From Mycobacterium persicum (GTDB taxonomy: Bacteria; Actinomycetota; Actinomycetes; Mycobacteriales; Mycobacteriaceae): a DNA stretch of 34,889 nucleotides. Positions 1-7,379 of this stretch are shown here, one piece after another. Numbering within the stretch: position 1 is the stretch's first letter; each line of letters starts with the position of its first letter. The position numbers were made by a program, and so were the translations under genes. The stretch spans positions 1-34,889 of the forward strand of contig NZ_MVIF01000062.1 of the NCBI RefSeq assembly GCF_002086675.1, in the 5' to 3' direction. The notes below the pieces were generated by a model that ran no database searches, was not told the DNA's origin, and worked only from the letters and a program-made list of their open reading frames with translations.

Positions 1-932
1 CCTCGGTGGCCGTCTGCACCTCCTGCCCGGTGAAACGGGTCACCTGGCTTCTCAGGTCGACGGCGATCGCGTGGGCGCAACAATCCCCGCCAGCACAGCC
101 GTCAACCCCCACACCCGCACCCGTCACCCTCGCCACCACCGGTGTCACCGCACCCCCTGAGCCAGCACCCACACCCAGCACTGGTGGCGGCGGCGTGCAG
201 ATGCTGGGCTTCGGACCGCCCGGACTCGGACCGGCACCGCAGGCACCACCGTTGCCGCTACCGCGCGACCCGGCGCCACCGGTTCCACCGCCGGTGCCGC
301 CGATCGAAGAAATGACCAAAGAGCAGGCACTTCAAGCGTGGGAGCAACTGAACAACGACAAGGCAAACTACGCAGCGCGATGCGATCCACGGATCGTCGG
401 CCCGCTACCACCTGGACCCTACAGCGCCTGCATGAGGGAGTTCGGTGAGCTAAACACCCGAGAGGCCGCCCTCCGAGCACGGCTAGGACAGTTCGGCATA
501 TCTGTAGCAGATCCATCCGCCCCGCCTCCCACGCAGCCGAATACGCCCGGTGCCCAACCACAACAGGGTGCGCCCGGCACGCAGGAACCACCTAGGGCGA
601 CGGGGGAAAGCCCGCCCTTGATTGACGAAGTTCCGTTGCAAACCGACCTTCGTCAAATAGAGGAAAAGTATTCTCAGCATGCGGAAGACTTTGGTGTCAC
701 CGATCCGCGGGGCCGCGCTGGCTTCGGCAATTTCGACAGAGCGTTGAAGCAGTTCGTAGATGACCCAGCAACGATGCACATCCAAGGCACCTTCCGTGGC
801 CAGCCTGCCATCCTGAACTATAATCCGGACTCCGGATTGTGTGTAATCCAAAAGCCCGATGGAACGTTTATATCAGGTTGGAAGCTAAGCCCTGAACAGA
901 CTCACAACGTACTAACCAGAGGATCATTGTGA
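1..932 (+). CDS. Polymorphic toxin C-terminus with colicin-D-like tRNase domain (5' partial)
   Basis: The frame is open to the left edge, so the N-terminus is outside the window; the first in-window start-like codon is GTG at 6. Numbering from there, residues 25-100 are a Pro/Ala/Thr-rich linker. Residues 100-165 form a Cys-containing helical segment (EQALQAWEQLNNDKANYAARC..) of a kind I associate with mycobacterial ESX-linked toxins. Another Pro-rich linker follows, then a C-terminal domain (about 213-308) resembling the colicin D tRNase. H225 in YSQHAEDFG and S290/W292 in FISGWKLSPEQ have almost the same spacing as His611, Ser677 and Trp679 of colicin D, as recalled. Inferred role: a secreted or contact-delivered tRNA anticodon nuclease. 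The immunity-like gene starts 25 bases downstream. The family call is good; the delivery route and tRNA substrate are not shown. Confidence 0.75.
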   Translation, partial: SVAVCTSCPVKRVTWLLRSTAIAWAQQSPPAQPSTPTPAPVTLATTGVTAPPEPAPTPSTGGGGVQMLGFGPPGLGPAPQAPPLPLPRDPAPPVPPPVPPIEEMTKEQALQAWEQLNNDKANYAARCDPRIVGPLPPGPYSACMREFGELNTREAALRARLGQFGISVADPSAPPPTQPNTPGAQPQQGAPGTQEPPRATGESPPLIDEVPLQTDLRQIEEKYSQHAEDFGVTDPRGRAGFGNFDRALKQFVDDPATMHIQGTFRGQPAILNYNPDSGLCVIQKPDGTFISGWKLSPEQTHNVLTRGSL

Positions 933-957
933 ACAAGGAGGAACTAGGTGGTGGTTG

Positions 958-1287
958 ATGTCATCTGATGGTGGAGCAGCCGCGAGGAAGTCGACCAAGT
1001 ACAGGGGGCTGATCTCTAGTTTCATCAACGGCCAGATATCGGCTCAGGAATTTAAGTCCTCTTACCTGAAGATGTTTAAAAACGACCAGGATTACAGTCT
1101 CGACGAAGACGAGTTCGATATACTTGAAACGTTGTTCACGGACGCTGATGACTACAGTGCGGATCCCGAATACCGTGAGTACGTGCGCGCCAAGGACCCC
1201 GAATTTCGTAAATACGTGCACGCGTTCGATGAGGAAGAATTACGGGGTCGTGCGCGTGAGGCATACCGAAAACTCTACGAAGCATGA
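958..1287 (+). CDS. Colicin-D-type immunity protein
   Basis: This acidic protein of 109 residues lies directly downstream of the colicin-D-like toxin. It has the look of the self-protective colicin-D immunity family: YRGLISSFINGQISAQEF, then SYLKMFKND, an acidic LETLFTDADDYSADPEYR block and a C-terminal ELRGRAREAYRKLY helix. Such proteins bind the tRNase domain and block its active site by mimicking tRNA charge. AAGGAGG lies at 935-941. ATG 958 was chosen, but TTG 955 is in frame and sits nearer the usual spacing. Base composition is visibly more AT-rich than the metabolic genes of the window, as expected for exchangeable toxin/immunity cargo. Pairing with the toxin is inferred from adjacency plus family match. 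Confidence 0.75.
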   Translation: MSSDGGAAARKSTKYRGLISSFINGQISAQEFKSSYLKMFKNDQDYSLDEDEFDILETLFTDADDYSADPEYREYVRAKDPEFRKYVHAFDEEELRGRAREAYRKLYEA

Positions 1288-1422
1288 CCGCCAGGATCGT
1301 CATCCCGCGGATGGGTAAGGGGCTTTTCGCAGATGAGGGTCTAGAGCCTCACAGCCGATTCCCCGCAGTGCAGCACTTCCCTGCCCCTCCCCTATTGCTG
1401 GCCCATATGGGCGGCGCCGAAC

Positions 1423-1503
1423 TCACAACGCTTCATGAGATGGGCCATTGAGGACTGCCAATTTGTTGCGGAACTCTCGGATACTCGCACCTTGGTCCCA
1501 TGA
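1423..1503 (-). pseudogene. Inverted fragment of the downstream immunity-like gene family
   Basis: Read on the minus strand this gives SWDQGASIREF..KLAVLNGPSHEAL followed by a stop. It aligns with the frame that follows the stop codon of the 1876 gene (SWD-stop-ACQGAKYPRV..FAVLDVPSPDAL) and with the same region of the fragment at 1512. It is inverted relative to both. Here SWD is followed by a CAA codon rather than a stop. At DNA level, GAGGACTGC and CGCACCTTGG match the reverse complement of 2390-2440. It is best read as debris from recombination among repeated immunity-type genes. I do not know the parent family. Confidence 0.5.
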
Positions 1504-1511
1504 CTGTTCGC

Positions 1512-1832
1512 GGCAGGTGGCCCCTGTTCGACAAGTTTCTTCCCGCATACGAGGAGTACGAATTCTCTTGGAATGGAGAACGTTACGGTGCGCGATTCGT
1601 CTGAGGGTTTTTCTTGTCGTCTTCAATGTGCTGGGATTGAGGTTACCAGAATGCGAAATACCCGCGAGTTGTGCAACAGTTCGCAACCCTCGATGTCCCA
1701 TCTCGTAAGGCGTTGTGGGTCGGCGCAGCCCAGGAGGGAGAGCAGCAGCGGCGGTCGCAGACTACGACGCAATGCTGTCCCGGAGGTCATCGCACTCCAG
1801 TGGCTATCCGCGTGGTACTGAAGGATGAATAG
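1512..1832 (+). pseudogene. Diverged partial duplicate of the 1876-2385 gene
   Basis: Translation from 1512 gives a segment reading FDKFLPAYEEYEF and then SWNGERYGARF, nearly matching FDKLLPAYEEYEF and PWRGESYGAGF in the intact copy. An in-frame TGA at 1602-1604 breaks it. It then reaches a second TGA (1638-1640) at exactly the place where the intact copy stops. Similarity continues past that stop in the same frame (AKYPRVVQQFATLDVPS) up to TAG 1830-1832. The duplicated unit covers roughly 1512-1825 against 2265-2590, an offset of about 755 bases. The N-terminal two thirds of the gene is absent, so this copy is dead. Confidence 0.65.
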
Positions 1833-1875
1833 AGCTTCGGTTACCGCCATAGTCGATTTTGAGGTGTACTTGCTG

Positions 1876-2385
1876 ATGACGATGAAGCTGAGAATCAGGA
1901 TGTCACAACAAGAAGCTCAACTAAAAGCTAAGCTAGCTGAAGGGTTTTTCGTCGACGACGGAGAACGGATACACGAGCGGGTGGCCGAAGCCCTTGGCGA
2001 CGAAGCCTCCTATTTCGGAAATATGCGGAAGCTGCTGGGTATTGCGGATCAGAACGCCACATCACTGCAGCACAGCAGCGTATTGTGGCCGGGATTTGAC
2101 TTCAATGCGATCGGTAGTGAAGACGGACTGCTTGAGTCGGCGCGGTATTGGCACACGGGGCGCGATTCGATTACCGCCGATTCCCCAATCGGGCTGCCTA
2201 TCTGGAGCATGGACGTCACCGAATTCACGGAGCAGTTTGGCCCTATGAGAGGCGGCCGCCAGTGGTCCCCGTTCGACAAACTTCTTCCCGCATACGAGGA
2301 GTACGAATTCCCTTGGCGCGGAGAGAGTTACGGTGCGGGATTCAGTTGGGGACTGTTCATGTTTGCGGCGAAGTCGTGGGACTGA
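1876..2385 (+). CDS. Unrecognised protein, probably immunity-like, in toxin locus
   Basis: I do not recognise the family. The product is about 169 residues from ATG 1876, with GAGGTG at 1860-1865; an in-frame upstream ATG at 1825 has no convincing ribosome site. The sequence is acidic, with several aromatic patches: SSVLWPGFDF, LPIWSMDVTEF, FDKLLPAYEEYEFPW and WGLFMFAAKSWD. Its position behind a toxin/immunity pair, its AT-richer composition and its degenerate partial duplicates fit a bank of spare immunity genes. That role is inferred from context only. The frame remains open for 58 codons beyond TGA 2383-2385 (to TAG 2560), and that extension is recognisably shared with the duplicate at 1512, so this gene may itself be truncated. 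Confidence 0.55.
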   Translation: MTMKLRIRMSQQEAQLKAKLAEGFFVDDGERIHERVAEALGDEASYFGNMRKLLGIADQNATSLQHSSVLWPGFDFNAIGSEDGLLESARYWHTGRDSITADSPIGLPIWSMDVTEFTEQFGPMRGGRQWSPFDKLLPAYEEYEFPWRGESYGAGFSWGLFMFAAKSWD

Positions 2386-2633
2386 GCTTGCCAAGGTGCG
2401 AAATATCCGCGCGTCAAGCAAGAGTTCGCAGTCCTTGATGTCCCTTCTCCTGACGCGTTGCGGGCCGTCGCCGTCCAGGTGGGCCGGCAGGATCGGAGGC
2501 CGCCGGAAGTCCTGCGCTGCGGGGGATTGGTTATCATGCAAAGCCGCCCGCAGAGGTCATAGTCCGGCGGTGGTATCCGCGTGGGACTGAGATTCAGGGA
2601 GGGGCGCGCATTACGTACGCAGCCAGGGACGAA

Positions 2634-2921
2634 ATGACGCTCCCCGAACTGCCTGCCCAGATGCGGTGGGTGGTGCTGGTGGACAAGCGCCAGCTGGCGG
2701 TGCTGCTGTTGGAGAATGAGGTACCGGTCGCTTCTGCGGGGGCGACGTTGGAGGCGCGCGGTGATGTCGACTATGAGAACCAGCCGGTCGATGCGGTGCA
2801 GCGGTTATGTCGGCGTTTGGCTGATCAGGCGTTGCATCAGTGGGGTTTCATGCATGGTCTCAAGCAGAAACTCGGGCCAGGTGTTGATGTGCGGATGAAG
2901 CTGGTGGATTGGAACCAGTGA
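2634..2921 (+). CDS. Hypothetical small protein
   Basis: This is a 95-residue ORF with plausible mycobacterial codon use and no recognised family. The sequence alternates hydrophobic and charged stretches (MRWVVLVDKRQLAVLLLENE, then VQRLCRRLADQALHQWGFMHGLKQKL), suggesting a small alpha/beta cytosolic protein. There is only a weak purine-rich ribosome site (AGGGACGA) ahead of the ATG. It sits between the toxin/immunity debris and the integrative element. I cannot tell whether it belongs to the element. Confidence 0.45.
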   Translation: MTLPELPAQMRWVVLVDKRQLAVLLLENEVPVASAGATLEARGDVDYENQPVDAVQRLCRRLADQALHQWGFMHGLKQKLGPGVDVRMKLVDWNQ

Positions 2922-3410
2922 ACTATCTGGGGGCCTCGGACCCCCGCCCCCGTCGAGGTGGTTGGTCGGGTTGGTCGGTTCTCCCGCAGTGATGACTGCG
3001 GCTAATGGCACTCCGGTACCTCCGCGCGATGTGTCGCCAGCCGCTACGGACCCGCTTTCAAGGCTCTTGATACCAGTAAGGAAACTTCTCACGTGCTTGA
3101 GTCGGAGGCCTGGCCTTCGGCGAAGTTTCCAGGAGGCCACACCGATGACAGCGATCGACCGCGCTGCCCGACAGCAGTGTGGTCGCGGTACGCGGGGCGT
3201 TGCTCCATCATCTCCCGGCGGCGATGGTTCTCTACACGCTCGCCGCTGTATGGCGACTTCGGCTGGTCCAGCGACGGGCGAGGCTACCGTGTCCGTGGCG
3301 GCGGACGGGAGCGCCAAGCGGACGGGTGCCGCCACGGCGGCTGTGTTGGCCCGCTCGGGATGACCTGGCTGATGCTGAATAGACCTTCGGCGAGTGCTGG
3401 GTAGGCTGGC
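2922..3410. other. Gene-poor stretch at left part of integrative element; possible broken small gene
   Basis: Nearly 490 bases without a confident gene. ATG 3145 has an excellent AGGAGG eight bases upstream, but the frame it opens (MTAIDRAARQQ..) becomes low-complexity after about 11 codons. The next frame instead gives VVAVRGALLHHLPAAMVLYTLAAVWR, a credible hydrophobic/basic segment that runs to about 3382. One frameshift near 3175 would join a good start to this segment, giving roughly 75 residues. No tRNA-like attachment site was found here, although the left end of the element might be expected in this area. Confidence 0.3.
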
Positions 3411-3413
3411 TTG

Positions 3414-3977
3414 GTGGCTGGTGTGCTGGCGGAGCGTGCCCGACGGGTCGCAGAAGCGCGGTTGGAGCCGTTGGCGACGCGGTTGGCGCATGTGCGTGGT
3501 GTGGCGGCTGCCGCGGAGCGGTTGGTCTCGCGCATCGACCCGCTGGAGGCGGACGCGCTGATTGCCGCGGCGTGGCTGCACGATGTCGGATACGCGCCGT
3601 CGCTGCGTGCGACCGGTTTCCATCCGGTAGATGGCGCTGTGTTTGTCCGGGCGGAGAATTTCCCGCCGGTGGTGGTGTCGCTGGTGGCGTATCACACGGG
3701 CGCGGTGTTCGAAGCGCGGGAACGTGGGTTGTCGGACGTGTTGGCGGAGTTCCCGCAGCCGCCGGATTTTTTGCTGGACTTATTGACCTGTGCAGACATG
3801 ACGATCGGCCCGGACGGTTCGCTGATGCGCCCCGAGGATCGGATCAGCGAGATCCTGTCGCGGTATCCCGCTGAGGATCCGGTGCACCGTGCGATCGAGC
3901 GCTCGGCGCCTACCTTGCTTTCTGCGGCTGCTCGCGTGGAGGTCCTCGCGCAACAGGCAACTTCCGGGGCGGAATGA
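3414..3977 (+). CDS. HD-domain putative phosphohydrolase
   Basis: This is a protein of about 187 residues with the HD metal-dependent phosphohydrolase pattern: an early His in HVRGVAAAAERL, the doublet in AAWLHDVGYAP (about residue 58), a later His in VAYHTGAVFEA, and an Asp in LTCADMTIGPDG. HD enzymes of this size hydrolyse nucleotides or other phosphoesters; the substrate is unknown. The start is uncertain between TTG 3411, GTG 3414 and GTG 3423. It is followed tail-to-tail, four bases away, by the minus-strand NUDIX gene. HD, NUDIX and XRE genes together are a recurrent accessory block of actinomycete integrative elements, from recall. Confidence 0.75.
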   Translation: MAGVLAERARRVAEARLEPLATRLAHVRGVAAAAERLVSRIDPLEADALIAAAWLHDVGYAPSLRATGFHPVDGAVFVRAENFPPVVVSLVAYHTGAVFEARERGLSDVLAEFPQPPDFLLDLLTCADMTIGPDGSLMRPEDRISEILSRYPAEDPVHRAIERSAPTLLSAAARVEVLAQQATSGAE

Positions 3978-3981
3978 TTCG

Positions 3982-4452
3982 CTAACCCAGGTATGGGGTT
4001 GGCCGCTGTTCGAGGTAGTGCTGGATGCGTAGCCGCATCGACGGATGCATGCTCAGCGACTCAATATCTTGTGCGCGTGCCCAGGCGATGTCGGTGCTCT
4101 CGGAATCGATGTGTGGCTCGCCACCGATGAGTCGCGTCGTGAAGCATAGCGAAAATTGTTGGCGCACTTCGCCATCAGTGTAGGCCATAACGTGGTGGGG
4201 GTTGGTGTAGACGCCGATCAGGCCAGTGACTTCGACATCAAGGCCGGTTTCTTCCTTGACTTCACGCACAGCGGTTTCCACGATCGATTCGCCTAAGTCC
4301 ATTCCGCCCCCGGGCAGTGCCCATAGGTCGTTATCGCGGCGTTTGATAAGCAGGATGCGAGCTTGCTGGTCGGTTACGACGGCTGTGGTGGAGGGCACCA
4401 CACTGTTGGCGGGAGGCGCATCGGGATCGTTGTAGTAGTCGATTCGGGCCAT
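3982..4452 (-). CDS. NUDIX hydrolase (AICE-associated)
   Basis: This 156-residue protein has a complete NUDIX box at residues 49-71: G49, then E55, then REVKEETGL with R63, E64, E67, E68 and G70 in canonical spacing. The fold start is visible in TTAVVTDQQARILLIKRR and the family LWALPGGGMDLGES stretch. It should cleave a nucleoside-diphosphate-linked substrate using Mg2+; the substrate is not predictable. Pra of Streptomyces pSAM2, an activator of element replication, is also NUDIX-like, so a regulatory role in the element is possible. The XRE regulator is encoded on the same strand 32 bases upstream, so the two are probably one transcript. Confidence 0.85.
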   Translation of the reverse strand: MARIDYYNDPDAPPANSVVPSTTAVVTDQQARILLIKRRDNDLWALPGGGMDLGESIVETAVREVKEETGLDVEVTGLIGVYTNPHHVMAYTDGEVRQQFSLCFTTRLIGGEPHIDSESTDIAWARAQDIESLSMHPSMRLRIQHYLEQRPTPYLG

Positions 4453-4484
4453 CTGGTTCCCCTGGTGTCGGCGGGTCTAGGTGG

Positions 4485-5252
4485 TTATGAGTGAGCTTGG
4501 ATAGGACGCGCGGTGTTCCAGACCCGTTCGAAGGCGAGTCGATGGTCGTTCCATAGGTCTGGTGCGTCGTCGCGCTTGATCACGATGGCGGGATTGTCGC
4601 TAGCCGGGGCACCGTAGAGGTGCGGGTTAGCGATGAGCGTGTCATCGGCGCGGAACATTGACGTGTACAGCGGTGTGGTGTGGGTGCGGATCTCTAGTCC
4701 CGAAGTGCCCGAAAGTGGTTGTAGCCGAAGAAGCGTCATACGGCAACGTGCCGCCAGGGCGGTCCCGATGCCTTGTGCCTCCCCGCGCTCCGCTACGTGC
4801 GCGGAGTCCGGGTCACCAATGATGAAGCGGACTACGACGCCGCGTTCGGTGGCGGCGGCCAAGATCTTGGTGAATCGGGGAAGGCCGTCGAACAGGAAGG
4901 TGCCGCCGTAAACCAGGATGTCAATGTGCTCGACGGCGCCCTCGAAGAGCTGCCTCCACACGGAAATCGGGACATCGGCTCGGCTGCTGTACACGCTGAC
5001 CGCGACGGTGCCAGCGCTCGGCGGTGTCATGATCGGGAATAGATCGGGCCACAGGTCGGCTGGATCGCACTCGAGCACATCTACGGCGCGGCGAGCATTG
5101 TGGGGGTAGGGCGCCGTTTCACCCGACAACCACCGCTCGACGGTCTTGGCGTCGACGGCGATCAGATCTGCCAGGTCCTGCGCACTCACCCCTTTGCGCT
5201 CCATGTGGGCACGCAGCTGGCGGTTCGGCTTTGGTGTGTCCTCGTTGCCCAC
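4485..5252 (-). CDS. XRE-family regulator with phospholipase-D-like C-terminal domain
   Basis: The product has 255 residues. Residues 11-60 are an XRE helix-turn-helix (RAHMERKGVSAQDLADLIAV, then DAKTVERWLSGE). Residues 85-250 form a domain seen fused to such regulators in actinobacterial elements (DUF5919/PLD-like): IDILVYGGTFLFD, GVVVRFIIGDPDS, EIRTHTTPLYTSMFRADD, FERVWNTARP. The true HKD catalytic signature of phospholipase D is not obvious, so this part may sense a ligand rather than catalyse. It is transcribed away from the tra/rep operon and shares a 182-base control region with it. That makes it the likely element repressor or switch. The functional call is inference from architecture and position. 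Confidence 0.8.
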   Translation of the reverse strand: MGNEDTPKPNRQLRAHMERKGVSAQDLADLIAVDAKTVERWLSGETAPYPHNARRAVDVLECDPADLWPDLFPIMTPPSAGTVAVSVYSSRADVPISVWRQLFEGAVEHIDILVYGGTFLFDGLPRFTKILAAATERGVVVRFIIGDPDSAHVAERGEAQGIGTALAARCRMTLLRLQPLSGTSGLEIRTHTTPLYTSMFRADDTLIANPHLYGAPASDNPAIVIKRDDAPDLWNDHRLAFERVWNTARPIQAHS

Positions 5253-5275
5253 CCCGATTGGCTCTCCCTACCTGT

Positions 5276-5366
5276 GATGACATCGGTGTCCAGCAGGATG
5301 TCGGCCGCTGTCCGAAGTCTGCCATGCAGATGTCCGCAGCTGCCGCCAAGATGCGGTTTCGATGTC
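5276..5366. promoter_or_regulatory. GATGTC repeats at 32-bp intervals in the divergent regulatory region
   Basis: GATGTC occurs at 5297-5302, 5329-5334 and 5361-5366, exactly 32 bp apart, or about three helical turns. A 9-bp palindrome GATGACATC lies at 5276-5284. The first two copies are part of a longer similar block (about 15 of 21 positions, 5290-5310 and 5322-5342). The array lies between the XRE gene and the SCO3933-like/traB/rep genes. It may be the operator of the XRE protein or an iteron-like site. The repeats are seen directly; the function is inferred. Confidence 0.45.
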
Positions 5367-5434
5367 TGAGTTGCCCCGCTGAAGTGGAGTTACGGCCGAC
5401 GAGCGGCCGTGCCATTCAGGAAGGGATCAAACAA

Positions 5435-5803
5435 ATGCGCCTTCGAATCGATACCACTGCGGTGCAGTTCTTCTGCACGCGCGCAGCCGAGCAGCGAACC
5501 GTGCACGAGACTGGTGCACCGCGGATCGACAAAGAAACGGGCCTGGTGCTCTGGCAGGTCCAGCTCATGGCCCTAGATCAAGAGGGTGGGGAAGTGCTCG
5601 CGGTGACAGTTGTCGGCGAACCCAAGGTCAAAGTGGGCGAGCCCGTCGCGGTCGATGGTCTGATTGCTATGCCGTGGTCACAGGGAGATCGCTCGGGAGT
5701 TGCGTTCCGCGCAGCCCCAATCCGATCATCCGGCGCTCAGTCGGGCGGACTGGGACCCACGGCGGCCAGTGGTAGCTCACACGCCACGACCGGCGTCAAG
5801 TAG
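5435..5803 (+). CDS. SCO3933-family small regulatory/plasmid protein
   Basis: ATG 5435 has AGGAAGGG at 5419-5426, so this start is preferred over an upstream in-frame ATG at 5231 that would overlap the divergent XRE gene. The 122-residue product (MRLRIDTTAVQFFCTRA, then a KETGLVLWQVQL block and GEPVAVDGLIAMPWSQGDRSGVAFRA) resembles the small beta-rich SCO3933-like proteins encoded just upstream of the FtsK/TraB gene in Streptomyces elements. Their biochemical function is not established. It is the first gene of a run continuing through the translocase, initiator, Xis and integrase. Confidence 0.75.
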   Translation: MRLRIDTTAVQFFCTRAAEQRTVHETGAPRIDKETGLVLWQVQLMALDQEGGEVLAVTVVGEPKVKVGEPVAVDGLIAMPWSQGDRSGVAFRAAPIRSSGAQSGGLGPTAASGSSHATTGVK

Positions 5804-5958
5804 ACCGGCAACAACGCGGCGCGGTGCGGGCGCCAAGCGATGAGCCGTACCAGTTTGGCGCCCGCCCCGCAAAAACATTCTATTCAAGCAAGTTTCGGCG
5901 TTGCCGGCACGCCAGCGACGAGCGTGCTCGGGGCGCCCGCGGCGAAGGGAAAGACATT

Positions 5959-7377
5959 GTGCCTCCAAAGAGCAAGGGCAGTAATTCATCTGACGAGGAT
6001 TGGGTCGGCGAGCTGCTCGTCGGCATGGCCAAGGCGACCGGCATCGGTATGTTCCGGTTTGCGCTGCGCTGGCCCGACACCGCCGCCCTGTTGACCGTCG
6101 TCGCCGTGGTCGGCATGGCGGCCGGCTTGCGCTGGGCCTGCCTACTCACCGCGGTGTGTGCGGCGGGGGTGTGGGGATGGCGGCTGGGCTGGCCTGACTC
6201 CTACCACCAGGCGATCGGCAAGCCGGTCGCCGACTACCGGAGGGCCTATCTGGTGTATCGGCGCCGCTGGCAGAGCATCTGCGAACACCACGGCCTGACC
6301 ATCTCGCCGCGCGGCAAGCCCGATGCTAATCCGTTGGTGCCGCCACTTGCCTCCGTGCGGATTGGCGTGGCAGTCGACACGCTGGTGGTGCGGTTGTTGG
6401 TCGGTCAGTCGGTGAAAACCTGGCAGGCCCAACTCGATGGGCTGGCCGCCGCGTTCGGCGCCCACCATGTCACCCTCCAACCCGGGCGGGTGGAGGCTGG
6501 GCGCGGCCGCGACGTCATGCTCCGGGTTCGTCATCACGACGCCCTGGCCGCCGCGATCCCGCTGGCGCGCCCCGCCCCGGATACTCCAGTGGTGCGGTTG
6601 GCCAACGTGCCAGTTGGTGTCACCGAGCAGGGCAGTCTGTGGGGACTGCCGGTGGCCGGCCGGCACATTCTGATCGGTGGGGCCACCGGCGCCGGGAAAG
6701 GATCGGTGTTGTGGTCGCTGGTGGCTGGCCTGGCGCCGGGCATCAAGGCGGGGCTGATCGCGGTGCGCTGCCTGGATCCAAAGGGCGGCATGGAATTCGC
6801 CGCCGGCGCAGACTTGTTCGATCGATTTGCTTACGATTCCGACTCCATCCTGGCGGTGCTGAGGGAGACTACGGCCACCATGCTGGCCCGCGCTCAACGC
6901 TTACGCGGCACGACGCGCTGTCATCGGCCCACCCGCGCCGAACCGCATATCGTATTGCTGATTGACGAGTTGGCAACCCTGACCGCCTACGCCGATCGCA
7001 AACAGCGCGCGGAAGTCGACCAGCTTTTGGGGCTGTGGCTGGCCCAGGGCCGGGCGGTCGGGGTCAGTGTCATCGCCGCCGTGCAAGATCCCTCCAAAGA
7101 TGTGGTGGCGCTGCGCCAGTTGTTTCCGGTCCGGGTGGGGCTGCGCATGACCGAGGCCACGCAAAGCGCGATGATCCTCTCCACGTCGGCACACCAGCAG
7201 GGCGCGCGCTGCGAAGAAATCTCCGACACCACACCGGGCGTGGGGTATGTGCTCACCGAAGGCAACACCGCCATAGTGCGGGTGCGGGCGTTTCATGTTA
7301 GTGACAACGATATCGCTTGGCTGGCTGCTAATTTCACACCGCCAGGTCGTCGCGGCGACAACCAAAGGCGGCGGTAA
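5959..7377 (+). CDS. FtsK/SpoIIIE-type TraB DNA translocase
   Basis: GTG 5959 is chosen because GAAGGGA sits eight bases upstream; the frame is open to 5824 but the added residues look non-coding. The product has about 472 residues. Two membrane helices occur at about 37-75 (TAALLTVVAVVGMAAGLRWA and ACLLTAVCAAGVWGW). The Walker A is GGATGAGKGS at about residue 240 and the Walker B is IVLLIDELA at about 331. This is the hallmark of AICE conjugation: one hexameric translocase moves double-stranded DNA between mycelial or aggregated cells. It ends two bases before the rep start, indicating translational coupling. Confidence 0.9.
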   Translation: MPPKSKGSNSSDEDWVGELLVGMAKATGIGMFRFALRWPDTAALLTVVAVVGMAAGLRWACLLTAVCAAGVWGWRLGWPDSYHQAIGKPVADYRRAYLVYRRRWQSICEHHGLTISPRGKPDANPLVPPLASVRIGVAVDTLVVRLLVGQSVKTWQAQLDGLAAAFGAHHVTLQPGRVEAGRGRDVMLRVRHHDALAAAIPLARPAPDTPVVRLANVPVGVTEQGSLWGLPVAGRHILIGGATGAGKGSVLWSLVAGLAPGIKAGLIAVRCLDPKGGMEFAAGADLFDRFAYDSDSILAVLRETTATMLARAQRLRGTTRCHRPTRAEPHIVLLIDELATLTAYADRKQRAEVDQLLGLWLAQGRAVGVSVIAAVQDPSKDVVALRQLFPVRVGLRMTEATQSAMILSTSAHQQGARCEEISDTTPGVGYVLTEGNTAIVRVRAFHVSDNDIAWLAANFTPPGRRGDNQRRR

Positions 7378-7379
7378 GC

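Noticed and set aside
2957..2990. Sequence GGTTGGTCGG..GGTTCTCCCGC loosely resembling the tRNA-Met 3' half (possible left att site)
   Set aside because: Only short interrupted matches and no discriminator-proximal GCCCCA; too weak to call an attachment site.
2805..3695. Long minus-strand open frame of 296 codons
   Set aside because: Arg/His/Pro-rich high-GC shadow overlapping the HD gene and the 2634 gene; no domain or start signal.
5231..5434. In-frame upstream extension of the SCO3933-like protein
   Set aside because: It overlaps the divergent XRE gene and the repeat array; ATG 5435 has a clear ribosome site.
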